64,000 bases of DNA from CAYNND01 sp964528735 (lineage in GTDB: Bacteria; Patescibacteriota; Minisyncoccia; Phycocordibacterales; UBA2100), in the NCBI GenBank assembly GCA_964528735.1, contig CAZGUV010000001.1, positions 1 to 64,000 of the forward strand. The letters are read 5' to 3'. The notes under the pieces are model-generated. The model saw only the letters and a list, made by a program, of their open reading frames with translations, did no database searches and was not told where the DNA came from. Within the stretch, counting starts at the first letter, position 1. The number at the start of each line of letters is the position of its first letter. The position numbers and the translations under genes are program-made. Below are positions 16,612-25,517 of this stretch, piece after piece.

Positions 16612-16622
16612 TTCACACATAC

Positions 16623-16652
16623 AAGAAACCCGCTGAGCGGGTTTCTTTTTTA
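16623..16652 (+). terminator. Terminator after khpA
   Basis: Stem agaaacccgc / gcgggtttct (16624-16633 with 16637-16646), loop tga, followed by a T tract. It separates rpsP-khpA from the Nudix-trmD pair. Confidence 0.9.
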
Positions 16653-16676
16653 ATACCCTCTGATAGTATCAATTGT

Positions 16677-17111
16677 ATGGAACGCCCATCTCATTATGTC
16701 GGTTCATGCGGGCTCGTAGTACGAGATGGTGCATTGTTGCTCGGCAAAAGAAAAGGAAGCGCAGGTGAAGGCGAATGGGGGTTGCCGAGTGGTCATGTGG
16801 AACACGGTGAGCGGCTCGATGAGTGTGCGTTGCGAGAGTTGACTGAAGAAACAGGCATGACTGCGACAGGTGCTCGATTTGTGTCAGTCGTAAACGATCC
16901 TAAGCAGCCAACAGACAAGAACTATATCAATTTTGCCTTTTTGCTCGAAGGTGTTGCTGGTGATCCAGTCGTAGCTGAGCCTGAGCATTGCTCTGAGTGG
17001 AGCTGGTTTCCACTCACCAATTTGCCAGCCAACGTTTTTTACGGACATCGAGATGTAATTCGATTATTTATTGAACAGAAGACCTTTGAAGAAATTAAAA
17101 CACAGCCATGA
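16677..17111 (+). CDS. Nudix hydrolase
   Basis: A 144-residue stand-alone Nudix enzyme, cleaving a nucleoside diphosphate linked to another moiety. The box at residues 39-61 is complete (G-H-V-E-H-G-E-R-L-D-E-C-A-L-R-E-L-T-E-E-T-G-M). The context F-V-N-D-P-K-Q-P and E-H-C-S-E-W-S-W-F resembles sanitation-type or GDP-mannose-type Nudix enzymes, but the substrate cannot be fixed. TAGTAT ends 7 nt before the ATG. Its TGA overlaps the trmD ATG by 4 nt, so the two are translationally coupled. It occupies the place where rimM usually stands. Confidence 0.9.
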   Translation: MERPSHYVGSCGLVVRDGALLLGKRKGSAGEGEWGLPSGHVEHGERLDECALRELTEETGMTATGARFVSVVNDPKQPTDKNYINFAFLLEGVAGDPVVAEPEHCSEWSWFPLTNLPANVFYGHRDVIRLFIEQKTFEEIKTQP

Positions 17112-18361
17112 AAGTCTATTCACTCATAACACTTTTCCCAGAATCTGTTGCCCCATATTTGAATAGTTCTATTTTGAAGCGTGCGCAAGAATCAATAAAG
17201 CCGAAGGGGAGTAAGGCTGGAAGAAAGCCCGTCATTGCGATTCAGTATGAAAATCCTCGCGCGTATACAAAAGACAAACATAAGCGTGTAGACCAAAAGC
17301 CGTTTGCAGGAGGTCCTGGTATGGTTATTTCAGCCGAGCCAGTGCTGAAGGCTGTTGAAAAAGCAGTCACCACGGCACAAAAGAAATACAAAACCAAGAG
17401 GGCAGTAACAATCTTCCTTTCGCCAGATGGAGAACCATTTACACAAGAGGTGGCGAAGAAACTTTCCCGAGCGGAGCATATCGTGTTTCTCTGTGGGAGA
17501 TATGAAGGAATGGATGAGCGAGTGCCGAAGATACTCAAAGCACAGAAAGTGTCTATTGGTCCGTATGTGGTAACAGGCGGTGAACTTCCTGCAGCGATGA
17601 TGATTGATGCCATCGCGCGGCATGTCCCAGGAGTGTTGGGTGAATACGATTCACTTGAAGAGAATCGTCCTTCGTCACCAGAGGTATATACGCGTCCGGA
17701 AGTGTTTGTTTGGAAAGGAAAGAAGCACAGAGTACCTGCGGTGTTGCTCGGAGGAAACCACAAAGAAATTGATGCATGGAGAACCGGAAGACGAACTGGT
17801 AATACAAATCGAATCGAAATGCTCGCTGCAAAAGTGCGTGCTCTCTATGAGCTCCACAGTCCAAGTCGTGCTGATTGGTCAGATTGGTTGTACGAGCGTC
17901 ATGTATTTGTTGTCGCTCAATATGCGCACAGACTTGCACGAAAGTACAAAGCACATGCAGATATAGTGCGCGCCGCAGGAATGCTCCATGATATTGCTGA
18001 TGCTGTGATGAGTCGTTTTAATCCCGAACACAAGGAGGCAAGTGCACGCATTGCGCGAGATTTTTTGCGGGAGAGTGGTTTCTCAGAAAAGGAGATAAAA
18101 ATAATTGTTGATGATGCAATGGCGAAGCATAGTTGTCTAGACGGTGTTGTGCCACATACACTTGAAGGTAAAATTGTCGCAACTGCAGATGCAATGGCGC
18201 ATCTCGCCACTGATTACTATACACTCGCGCATCAGTACCTCCTTAAAGAGGGAAAGTCTGAGAAGGAAGCTCAGCGCTGGATGGAAACTAAGAAGAAACG
18301 TGATTTTGAAGACAAGATGCTCTTCCCAGAGGAAAAAAAGGAAATGAAGCGCTTTATATAG
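17108..18361 (+). CDS. trmD: tRNA (guanine-N1)-methyltransferase TrmD fused to an HD phosphohydrolase domain
   Basis: Residues of about 1-245 are TrmD, which methylates G37 of tRNAs. It shows A-G-G-P-G-M-V, S-P-D-G-E-P-F-T-Q, G-R-Y-E-G-M-D-E-R-V and the knot loop S-I-G-P-Y-V-V-T-G-G-E-L-P-A. The usual TrmD ends near here. Residues 255-417 form an HD-type metal-dependent phosphohydrolase: His265, His294-Asp295 (L-H-D-I-A-D) and Asp361 (A-T-A-D-A-M-A-H). The reading frame is unbroken. A function of the HD part is not known; such domains act on nucleotides or RNA 2',3'-cyclic ends. It is coupled by overlap to the upstream Nudix gene. Confidence 0.92.
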   Translation: MKVYSLITLFPESVAPYLNSSILKRAQESIKPKGSKAGRKPVIAIQYENPRAYTKDKHKRVDQKPFAGGPGMVISAEPVLKAVEKAVTTAQKKYKTKRAVTIFLSPDGEPFTQEVAKKLSRAEHIVFLCGRYEGMDERVPKILKAQKVSIGPYVVTGGELPAAMMIDAIARHVPGVLGEYDSLEENRPSSPEVYTRPEVFVWKGKKHRVPAVLLGGNHKEIDAWRTGRRTGNTNRIEMLAAKVRALYELHSPSRADWSDWLYERHVFVVAQYAHRLARKYKAHADIVRAAGMLHDIADAVMSRFNPEHKEASARIARDFLRESGFSEKEIKIIVDDAMAKHSCLDGVVPHTLEGKIVATADAMAHLATDYYTLAHQYLLKEGKSEKEAQRWMETKKKRDFEDKMLFPEEKKEMKRFI

Positions 18362-18377
18362 GCGCTTTGGAGGCGTG

Positions 18378-18406
18378 TTGCAGACGTCTCGTCTCTGTGC
18401 TATAAA
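18378..18406 (+). promoter_or_regulatory. rpoB promoter and leader
   Basis: TTGCAG, a 17-nt spacer and TATAAA preceded by TG (extended -10) form a good promoter. The leader to the chosen rpoB start is about 115 nt, one of the few long leaders here. It contains a weak inverted repeat (cggtg / caccg) but no ribosomal-protein gene. Confidence 0.65.
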
Positions 18407-18529
18407 TCCTCAACGTTTCCTGCTTGAGTCGCGATTAAATGAAACGGTGGTTCTGTCTTTAATCACCGAAAGGGTTAACCTGTGCGTACGTACGAAGCAG
18501 GGGTTAGGACTTTCTTAATTCATTTTCGC

Positions 18530-19039
18530 ATGTCGAAAAAGAACACTGTCGTCCAGAAGCGCTTTGGACGATTCACTGAGCCCCTCATGGAGCTCCCAGA
18601 CCTCGTCGAGCAACAGCTCAAGTCATTTGAGCCACTTGCAAAAGAGGATATTAAACGTGTCATGTCTGAGTTTAGTCCTATCGAAGACTATTCACAGAAA
18701 AAGTTCAGCCTCGATCTTTCAAAGATTACACTCGGTGCGCCAGCGTATGACGAGCATCACGCAAAGCGCCGTATGCTTACCTACCAAGCACCACTCAAGG
18801 CAGTAGCGAAACTCACAAACAAGACAACAGGTGAGAAGAAGGAGCAGGAAATGTTTCTTGCAGAGTTTCCACTCATGACTGCGCACGGTACATTCATCAT
18901 CAATGGTGTTGAGCGTGTGGTAGTGCCACAGCTTGCGCGTTCATACGGTGTATTTTTCCTCACATCAGAAATAAAGGGCAAGCGCTACTTCGGTGCAAAA
19001 ATAATCCCAAGTCGCGGTGTCTGGCTTGAGCTTGAGTAA
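18530..19039 (+). CDS. rpoB: RNA polymerase beta subunit, N-terminal part, ended by an in-frame TAA
   Basis: The first 169 residues of RpoB, the catalytic beta subunit. The start MSKKNTVVQKRFGRF is favoured over an upstream in-frame GTG. Recognisable are L-P-D-L-V-E-Q-Q-L-K-S-F and the segment G-T-F-I-I-N-G-V-E-R-V-V-V-P-Q-L-A-R-S. The frame meets TAA at codon 170 (19037-19039), after G-V-W-L-E-L-E, and then continues in the same frame with homologous sequence (G-I-K-I-D-R-K-K-K). In E. coli RpoB the matching position is in W-L-D-F-E-F-D, so a Tyr or Phe codon is expected. The cause is either an error or a genuine nonsense codon. Confidence 0.95.
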   Translation: MSKKNTVVQKRFGRFTEPLMELPDLVEQQLKSFEPLAKEDIKRVMSEFSPIEDYSQKKFSLDLSKITLGAPAYDEHHAKRRMLTYQAPLKAVAKLTNKTTGEKKEQEMFLAEFPLMTAHGTFIINGVERVVVPQLARSYGVFFLTSEIKGKRYFGAKIIPSRGVWLELE

Positions 19040-19084
19040 GAAGCTGAGAATGTTGTCGGTATCAAAATCGATCGAAAGAAGAAG

Positions 19085-21724
19085 ATGTTTGTTACTTCAG
19101 TACTTCGCGCACTTGGTGCAAAGGAGGATGCTGATATCAAGAAATTGTTTGCAAAGGAAGACGAGTCAGTGCAAAAGGCAATCGCGGGAATGCTTGCTCG
19201 AGACCCAGCAAAGTCATACAACGATGCATGTATCGCAATCTATCGTACGATGCGAGATGGTGACTTGGCGACCGCAGACAACGCGAAAGAGTTTGTGCGC
19301 AACCTCTTTTCTCCAGAACGATACGACCTTTCACGAGTCGGACGCTACCAGTTTAATCAGCGATTCCACCTTTCTGTCGATGAAAAGTCACTCGCACAGC
19401 AAGTACTCACGCTTGAGGACTTTGTGCGCATCATCAGTCACATCATCCACTTGAACGTTACTCCTGGTTCTCAGGAAGATGATATTGACCACCTTGGATT
19501 CCGCCGTGTTCGCTATGTCGGTGAAATGCTTCAGCAGCAAATCCGACTTGGTATGTCACGACTCAAGCGAAACATCCAAGACCGTATGTCTACGGTAGAC
19601 GCTGAGACGGTACAGCCACTTCAAATTGTAAATCCACGTCCATTTTCAGCAGCGGTAAAGGAGTTCTTCACTGGAAACTCTCTTGCGCAGTTCATGGATC
19701 AGCAAAATGTCCTCGCAGAGCTTGAACACCTTCGTACGCTTTCAGCGCTTGGTCCTGGTGGACTCACTCGAGAGCGAGCGGGCTTTGAAGTCCGTGACGT
19801 GCACACTTCTCACTATGGACGATTGTGTCCAATCCACACACCAGAAGGTCAAAACATCGGTCTTATCTTGCGCCTCGCTAGTTACGCACGACTCAATGAG
19901 TTTGGTGTCATCGAGACTCCGTATGCAAAAGTGAAGAATGGCGTCATCACAGGTGAAGTTGTCTACATGAATGCGCTCGACGAAGAGCAGTTGAAGATTG
20001 CTCACGCTGCAATTGCACGTGATGAAAAGGGAAAAATCAAAGAGAGTTTTGTAGAAGTACGTTACCGAGGAGAACCAGCACTTGTTCCAGCCGCGGAAGT
20101 TGATCTTATCGAAGTTGCGACAAACCAAGCATTCTCAGTTGCTACATCTATGATTCCATTCGTTGAGCACGATGAAGCAAACCGTGCACTCATGGGTTCA
20201 AACATGCAGAAGCAGGCGACTCCGTGCATCATTCCGATGTACCCAGTCGTTGGAACTGGTATCGAAGAGCGTGCAGCTCGCGACTCAGGTCGTATGGTTG
20301 TTGCTCGAGAGTCTGGTGAAGTCAGTTATGTTGATGCTCGTCAAATCAAAATCAAAGGCAAGGATGGAAAAGATGATGTCTACCCACTCCTCAACTTTGA
20401 GCGAACAAACGAATTTTCAGTCTTGCACCAGCGCCCAGTTGTTTCAGCAGGTGAATCAGTAAAGAAGGGTCAGGTACTTGCAGACGCCGCTTCAACAGAC
20501 AAGGGACAGGTAGCGGTAGGACAAAACGTCCGCGTTGCATTCATGTCATGGGCAGGTAACAACTATGAAGATGCTATCATTCTTTCAGAGCGACTCGTAA
20601 AGAAAGGAGTGTTTACGTCTATTCACATGGAAGAGTTTGAATGTGTCATTCGAGATACAAAGCTTGGGCCTGAATCTACAACGCACGATATCCCAAACGT
20701 TTCTGAAATGAGACTTCGTAACCTCGATGAGGAAGGAATCGTTCGTATTGGTGCTGAGGTTCGTGCAGGCGATATCTTGGTTGGTAAAGTGACTCCAAAG
20801 GGTGAGACACAACTTACTGCTGAAGAGCGATTGCTCCGTGCAATCTTTGGTGACAAAGCAAAAGATGTAAAAGATACTTCACTTCGTGTTCCTGCTGGAA
20901 AGCGTGGACGTGTTGTCGGTATTCAAATCTTCTCACGAGAGCGTGGAGATCAGCTCGAATCAGGTGTTATCAAGAAGGTTCGTGTAGAAATTGCTCAGGT
21001 TCGAAATGTAAGCGCGGGTGATAAGCTTGCAGGACGCCACGGAAACAAAGGTGTTATTTCTCGCATTTTGCCAGAAGAGGATATGCCATTTGATAAGGAT
21101 GGAAATCCAATCGATGTCATCCTCACTCCACTCGGTGTGCCATCACGTATGAACTTGGGTCAGATTCTCGAGCTTCACCTCGGACTTGCCGCAGAAGCAC
21201 TTGGCTACCAGGCTGTTGTTCCTCCATTTGCAGGTGCGACAGAAGAGGAAATCGTTAAGGAACTCATCGCTGCAGGATACGACAAGTCAGGAAAGATGCA
21301 GCTCTTTGACGGACGAACAGGAGATTCGTTCACGCAAGATATTTCAGTGGGTGTTATGTATATGTTGAAACTTCACCACATGGTGGAAGACAAGATTCAC
21401 ATGCGTTCAATTGGACCGTACTCACTTACTACACAGCAGCCACTCGGAGGTAAAGCACAGAACGGTGGTCAGCGTGTGGGAGAAATGGAAGTCTGGGCAT
21501 TCTTGGGATATGGAGCGTCACATGCACTCCGTGAAATTTTGACCTACAAGTCAGACGATATCATCGGCCGCTCAGCAGCGTTCGATGCGATTGTTAAGGG
21601 TGAGCCAATCAAGCAGGGAAACATGCCAGCAACGTTTAACGTTCTCGTCAGACACCTTCGTGGTCTCGGACTTGATGTAAACCTTGAGGACAGTACGTTT
21701 ACTAACCGTGATGACAAATTCTAA
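19085..21724 (+). CDS. rpoB: RNA polymerase beta subunit, remainder after the in-frame stop
   Basis: This is the rest of RpoB; the homologous frame really begins at 19040, right after the TAA, and 19085 is only the first ATG. It holds the rifampicin pocket (L-A-Q-F-M-D-Q, then L-E-H-L-R-T-L-S-A-L-G-P-G-G-L), where the residue matching E. coli Arg529 is Thr. The G-R-L-C-P-I-H-T-P-E-G segment, the K-x-A-G-R-H-G-N-K-G-V motif, and the C-terminal G-K-A-Q-N-G-G-Q-R-V-G-E-M-E-V-W follow. The full gene would encode about 1063 residues, short against 1342 in E. coli. rpoC starts 10 nt downstream. No rplJ or rplL precedes it. Confidence 0.96.
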   Translation: MFVTSVLRALGAKEDADIKKLFAKEDESVQKAIAGMLARDPAKSYNDACIAIYRTMRDGDLATADNAKEFVRNLFSPERYDLSRVGRYQFNQRFHLSVDEKSLAQQVLTLEDFVRIISHIIHLNVTPGSQEDDIDHLGFRRVRYVGEMLQQQIRLGMSRLKRNIQDRMSTVDAETVQPLQIVNPRPFSAAVKEFFTGNSLAQFMDQQNVLAELEHLRTLSALGPGGLTRERAGFEVRDVHTSHYGRLCPIHTPEGQNIGLILRLASYARLNEFGVIETPYAKVKNGVITGEVVYMNALDEEQLKIAHAAIARDEKGKIKESFVEVRYRGEPALVPAAEVDLIEVATNQAFSVATSMIPFVEHDEANRALMGSNMQKQATPCIIPMYPVVGTGIEERAARDSGRMVVARESGEVSYVDARQIKIKGKDGKDDVYPLLNFERTNEFSVLHQRPVVSAGESVKKGQVLADAASTDKGQVAVGQNVRVAFMSWAGNNYEDAIILSERLVKKGVFTSIHMEEFECVIRDTKLGPESTTHDIPNVSEMRLRNLDEEGIVRIGAEVRAGDILVGKVTPKGETQLTAEERLLRAIFGDKAKDVKDTSLRVPAGKRGRVVGIQIFSRERGDQLESGVIKKVRVEIAQVRNVSAGDKLAGRHGNKGVISRILPEEDMPFDKDGNPIDVILTPLGVPSRMNLGQILELHLGLAAEALGYQAVVPPFAGATEEEIVKELIAAGYDKSGKMQLFDGRTGDSFTQDISVGVMYMLKLHHMVEDKIHMRSIGPYSLTTQQPLGGKAQNGGQRVGEMEVWAFLGYGASHALREILTYKSDDIIGRSAAFDAIVKGEPIKQGNMPATFNVLVRHLRGLGLDVNLEDSTFTNRDDKF

Positions 21725-21734
21725 GTACACCACT

Positions 21735-24700
21735 ATGGCATTCAAAAAGAAACAAGACATCACCAACAACTTCGATGCAATAACCATCAAGCTTGCTTCA
21801 CCGCAACGTATTGAGGAGTGGTCATACGGAGAAGTCACCAAACCAGAGACAATCAACTATCGTACACAGCGACCAGAGCGATCAGGTCTCTTCGACGAAA
21901 AGATTTTTGGTCCTGAAAAAGATTACGAGTGTTACTGTGGTAAATACCGCGGCATCCGCTTCCGGGGCATTGTCTGTGAGAAGTGTGGCGTTGAAGTAAC
22001 ACGTGCAATTGTACGCCGTGAGCGCATGGGTCACATCGACCTTGCGGTCCCTGTGTCTCACATCTGGTTCTTGCGAGGAGTTCCATCTCGAATTGCACTC
22101 ATCATGGGTCTTTCAGCTCCTGATGTAGAAAAAGTAGTGTACTTCGCAGGATACATCGTCACTCGTGTAGTAGATGCAGAAAAAGAGCGACTTCTTAAAG
22201 ATCTCGAAACTGAATATCAGCGAAAGCTTAAGGCACTTGATAAGCAAGAAGACAAGGATGCACTCAAAGAAAAGGCACTTGAAGCGAAGCATGAAATTGA
22301 GAGTGTTGTTATGCACACAGTCCTCGATGAGGCGACCTATCACCGATTTTCACTTAAGTACGGAGGGCTCTTTGAGGCACGTATTGGTGCAGAGGCAATC
22401 TATGACATCTTGAGCAAAGTTGATCTTGATGACCTTGCTGCAGAACTTGAGAAGCGACTTGAGAAGGCAAGTGCAACTGACCGCGAGAAGCTTGAGAAGC
22501 GACTTGCGCTTGTTGAGCAGCTCTTGAACGCAGATTTGCGCCCAGAGTGGATGTTCCTCACGAAGATTCCAGTTATTCCACCGGCACTTCGTCCGATGGT
22601 TGCGCTTGAAGGAGGACGACACGCTTCATCTGATATCAACGACTTGTACCGACGCGTAATCAACCGAAACAATCGATTGAAGAAACTTATTGCTATTCAT
22701 GCACCTGACGTAATTCTCCGAAACGAGAAGCGCATCATGCAGGAAGCAGTAGATGCTCTCATCGACAACACTATTAAGCGTGGTGGACAGTCTCCAGCAA
22801 TGGGTCCTGCGCAGCGACGACCACTTAAGTCACTTGCTGATTATCTTAAAGGTAAGCAGGGTTACTTCCGACAAAACTTGCTTGGTAAGCGTGTAGACTA
22901 CTCAGGACGTTCGGTGATTGTGGTTGGTCCTGACCTTGAGCTTGACCAATGTGGTCTTCCAAAACACATGGCGCTTGAGCTCTTCCGACCATTCGTTATC
23001 TCAGGACTCTTGAAGCGAGAGCTTGCATTCAACATCCGCGGAGCATCACGACTCATTGAAGATGGTATTCCAGAAGTATGGGCAATTCTCGAAGAAGTTA
23101 TTTCTTCACGATACGTACTCTTGAATCGTGCGCCAACACTTCACCGACAATCTATTCAGGCATTCCGCCCAGTATTGATTGAAGGAAACTCAATCCAGGT
23201 ACACCCACTTGTGTGTTCTGCGTTTAACGCGGACTTCGATGGTGACCAGATGGCAGTCCACGTTCCGCTTTCAGAAGAGGCACAGGCAGAGGCTCGTGAA
23301 ATCATGTCAGCAAAGAAGAACATCTTGAAGCCTGGTTCTGGTGACGTTGTCACTGCACCTCGTCAAGACATCATCCTTGGATGTTACTGGATGACAAAGA
23401 TGGTTGAGGGAGCAAAGGGAGAAGGACGATTCTATGAGTCACCAAACGCGGCGATCACTGCTTTCGATTTCGGCGTTATCGATATGCGTGCAAAGATAAT
23501 CGTACTTCCACGCCCTGATCACAAAAAGTATGCGCCATTTGGTGGTAAGACATTTGAGACCACAATTGGACGATTGCTCTTTAACTCGGTACTTCCTGAT
23601 GACTTCCCGTTTGTTAACGAAGTGATTACGAACAAGCGTATGAAGGCGCTCGTTGATCAGCTCATTGACATTTACGGACTCGATGGAATCCCATCAATTC
23701 TCGACAAGATAAAGAAGTTCGGATTCAAGTACGCAACATATGCAGGTATCACCTGGAGTCTCGGTGATCTCGCAACTCCTACAAAGAAGGACGCTATCAT
23801 CGAAGCAGCACAAAAGGACGCTGAAAAGGTAGTTGAAAACTACGAAAACGGACTCCTCTCAGATGCGGAACGTCGCCGACTCATCATTGCTATATGGCAG
23901 AAGGCAAAAAGTGATGTTGAAAAGATTGTTGGAGAGGCGCTTGATCCTAATGGCTCAGTCGCAGATATGATCACCTCAGGTGCTCGTGGTTCTGTTGGAC
24001 AGCTCACTATGATGATTGGAATGAAGGGTCTTATTCAAAACCCGAAGGGTGAAATTATTGAATTCCCAATTCTTTCTTCACTTAAGGAAGGTTTGACTCC
24101 AATCGAGTACTTCATTACCACACACGGTTCACGTAAGGGTCTTGCCGATACTGCGCTCAAGACTGCACAGGCCGGGTACCTTACTCGACGACTCTTCAAC
24201 GTTGCGCAAGATGTAGTCGTTACAAAGGATGACTGTGGCACAAAAGCAGGCATCACCATCAGTAAGACAAACGCACTTGGTATTGAGGTATCAATCGCAA
24301 AGAACATCAAAGGACGTGTTATTGCTGAAGATGTAGCACACAACGGTGAGACACTCTTTAAGCGAGGACATCTCCTCACTGCTCTTGAAGCGCAGGAACT
24401 TGAAGCGAAAGGTATTACCAGTGTTGTCGTGCGATCTCCTATGACATGTAAGATGACCCAGGGAGTCTGTCAGTTGTGTTACGGACATGACGTGACCACC
24501 AACCAGCTTGTTGATCTTGGTGAGGCGGTGGGAACTATTGCAGCGCAAAGTCTCGGTGAGCCGTCTACACAGCTTACGATGAACACCAAGCACGCCCACG
24601 GTTCAGTAACGGCAGGTGGTGACATCACACAAGGTCTCCCTCGTGTAGAAGAAGTATTTGACCGACGAACTCCAAAGAATCCAGCAGTCATAGCACATAT

Positions 24701-25433
24701 TGATGGTGTAATTGGAGAGATTCTTGACGACAACGGAGTAAAGACTATTACTATCCTCCCTGAAGGTGGAAGTAAGCGAGCGAAGAAAGATTTGGCGTAC
24801 CCTGTACCACCACTTCGAACAATCATGGTGAAGTCAGGCCAGGCAGTAGAAAAGGGACAATTCCTCACTGACGGTTCAGCAGATATCGAAGAGTTCTACA
24901 AGTACGCTGGAATTGATAAGGCACGCGAATACATCATTTCAGAAATCTTGAAGATTTATGATTTGCAGGGTATCAACGTTTCCCGAAAGCACCTTGAGGT
25001 TATCGTGAAGCAAATGTTCTCACGACGCTACATCAAGAATGCAGGAGAGAGTAAGTTTACAGTCGGTACATATATCGAAGAAGGACTCCTCACTCGTATC
25101 AATGAAGAATTGAAGGAGACAGGTAAAGAGGAGATCAAAGCGGAACAAGATGTGCTCGGTATTACCGATGTAGCGCTCACTCGCAACTCATGGCTCTCAT
25201 CTACTTCATTCCAAAACACTACGCGTAAGCTTACCGAGGCAGCGGTGAAGGGCTCAATCGACTTACTTTCAGGATTGAACGAAAACGTTATTGTAGGAAG
25301 AACAATCCCTGCAGGTACTGGTTTTGTTGGAAGTAAGAAGCAGTCTATGACTCAGAAGATCCAAGAACAAATAAGTGCTCGCCTTGCGGCAGAGGAGGAA
25401 GCACGTGCGTCAGCAGAAGCTCCTCAGGAGTAG
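21735..25433 (+). CDS. rpoC: RNA polymerase beta' subunit
   Basis: The 1232-residue beta' subunit. The start MAFKKKQDITNNFD fits the family; an upstream ATG at 21711 overlaps rpoB and is less likely. The N-terminal zinc ribbon starts at Cys66 (C-Y-C-G-K-Y, then C-E-K-C-G-V). The catalytic N-A-D-F-D-G-D-Q-M lies at residue 498. The bridge helix and trigger loop region follow (G-A-R-G-S, then G-S-R-K-G-L-A-D-T-A-L-K-T), along with the second zinc site (C-K-M-T-Q-G-V-C-Q-L-C-Y-G). The large E. coli insert is missing. It forms an operon with rpoB and ends at a strong terminator. Confidence 0.98.
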   Translation: MAFKKKQDITNNFDAITIKLASPQRIEEWSYGEVTKPETINYRTQRPERSGLFDEKIFGPEKDYECYCGKYRGIRFRGIVCEKCGVEVTRAIVRRERMGHIDLAVPVSHIWFLRGVPSRIALIMGLSAPDVEKVVYFAGYIVTRVVDAEKERLLKDLETEYQRKLKALDKQEDKDALKEKALEAKHEIESVVMHTVLDEATYHRFSLKYGGLFEARIGAEAIYDILSKVDLDDLAAELEKRLEKASATDREKLEKRLALVEQLLNADLRPEWMFLTKIPVIPPALRPMVALEGGRHASSDINDLYRRVINRNNRLKKLIAIHAPDVILRNEKRIMQEAVDALIDNTIKRGGQSPAMGPAQRRPLKSLADYLKGKQGYFRQNLLGKRVDYSGRSVIVVGPDLELDQCGLPKHMALELFRPFVISGLLKRELAFNIRGASRLIEDGIPEVWAILEEVISSRYVLLNRAPTLHRQSIQAFRPVLIEGNSIQVHPLVCSAFNADFDGDQMAVHVPLSEEAQAEAREIMSAKKNILKPGSGDVVTAPRQDIILGCYWMTKMVEGAKGEGRFYESPNAAITAFDFGVIDMRAKIIVLPRPDHKKYAPFGGKTFETTIGRLLFNSVLPDDFPFVNEVITNKRMKALVDQLIDIYGLDGIPSILDKIKKFGFKYATYAGITWSLGDLATPTKKDAIIEAAQKDAEKVVENYENGLLSDAERRRLIIAIWQKAKSDVEKIVGEALDPNGSVADMITSGARGSVGQLTMMIGMKGLIQNPKGEIIEFPILSSLKEGLTPIEYFITTHGSRKGLADTALKTAQAGYLTRRLFNVAQDVVVTKDDCGTKAGITISKTNALGIEVSIAKNIKGRVIAEDVAHNGETLFKRGHLLTALEAQELEAKGITSVVVRSPMTCKMTQGVCQLCYGHDVTTNQLVDLGEAVGTIAAQSLGEPSTQLTMNTKHAHGSVTAGGDITQGLPRVEEVFDRRTPKNPAVIAHIDGVIGEILDDNGVKTITILPEGGSKRAKKDLAYPVPPLRTIMVKSGQAVEKGQFLTDGSADIEEFYKYAGIDKAREYIISEILKIYDLQGINVSRKHLEVIVKQMFSRRYIKNAGESKFTVGTYIEEGLLTRINEELKETGKEEIKAEQDVLGITDVALTRNSWLSSTSFQNTTRKLTEAAVKGSIDLLSGLNENVIVGRTIPAGTGFVGSKKQSMTQKIQEQISARLAAEEEARASAEAPQE

Positions 25434-25445
25434 TATGCATAAAGG

Positions 25446-25472
25446 AAAAAAGCTCGCTCTGCGAGCTTTTTT
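25446..25472 (+). terminator. Terminator of rpoBC
   Basis: Perfect 12-bp stem aaaaaagctcgc / gcgagctttttt with loop tct, 12 nt after the rpoC stop, followed by more T-rich sequence. Confidence 0.93.
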
Positions 25473-25481
25473 CTTAGCAGT

Positions 25482-25510
25482 TTGTTGTTACTGTGTGTCG
25501 GCACTATACT
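25482..25510 (+). promoter_or_regulatory. dnaG promoter, leaderless type
   Basis: TTGTTG, exactly 17 nt, then TATACT, which ends 7 nt before the ATG at 25518. Correct -35 spacing makes this the clearest example of the leaderless arrangement in the window. Confidence 0.75.
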
Positions 25511-25517
25511 GGTGTCT

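Noticed and set aside
18482..18529. GTG at 18482 as the rpoB start
   Set aside because: The 16 extra residues have no family likeness, and the alignment begins at M-S-K-K-N-T-V-V.
18407..18529. rpoB leader as a ribosomal-protein-binding or riboswitch element
   Set aside because: Only a weak 5-bp inverted repeat is visible; no known regulatory motif could be recognised.
19037..19039. TAA recoded to an amino acid as a general genetic-code change
   Set aside because: Several clear genes end with TAA (for example rpoB itself at 21722-21724 and pyrD), so TAA works as a stop in this genome.
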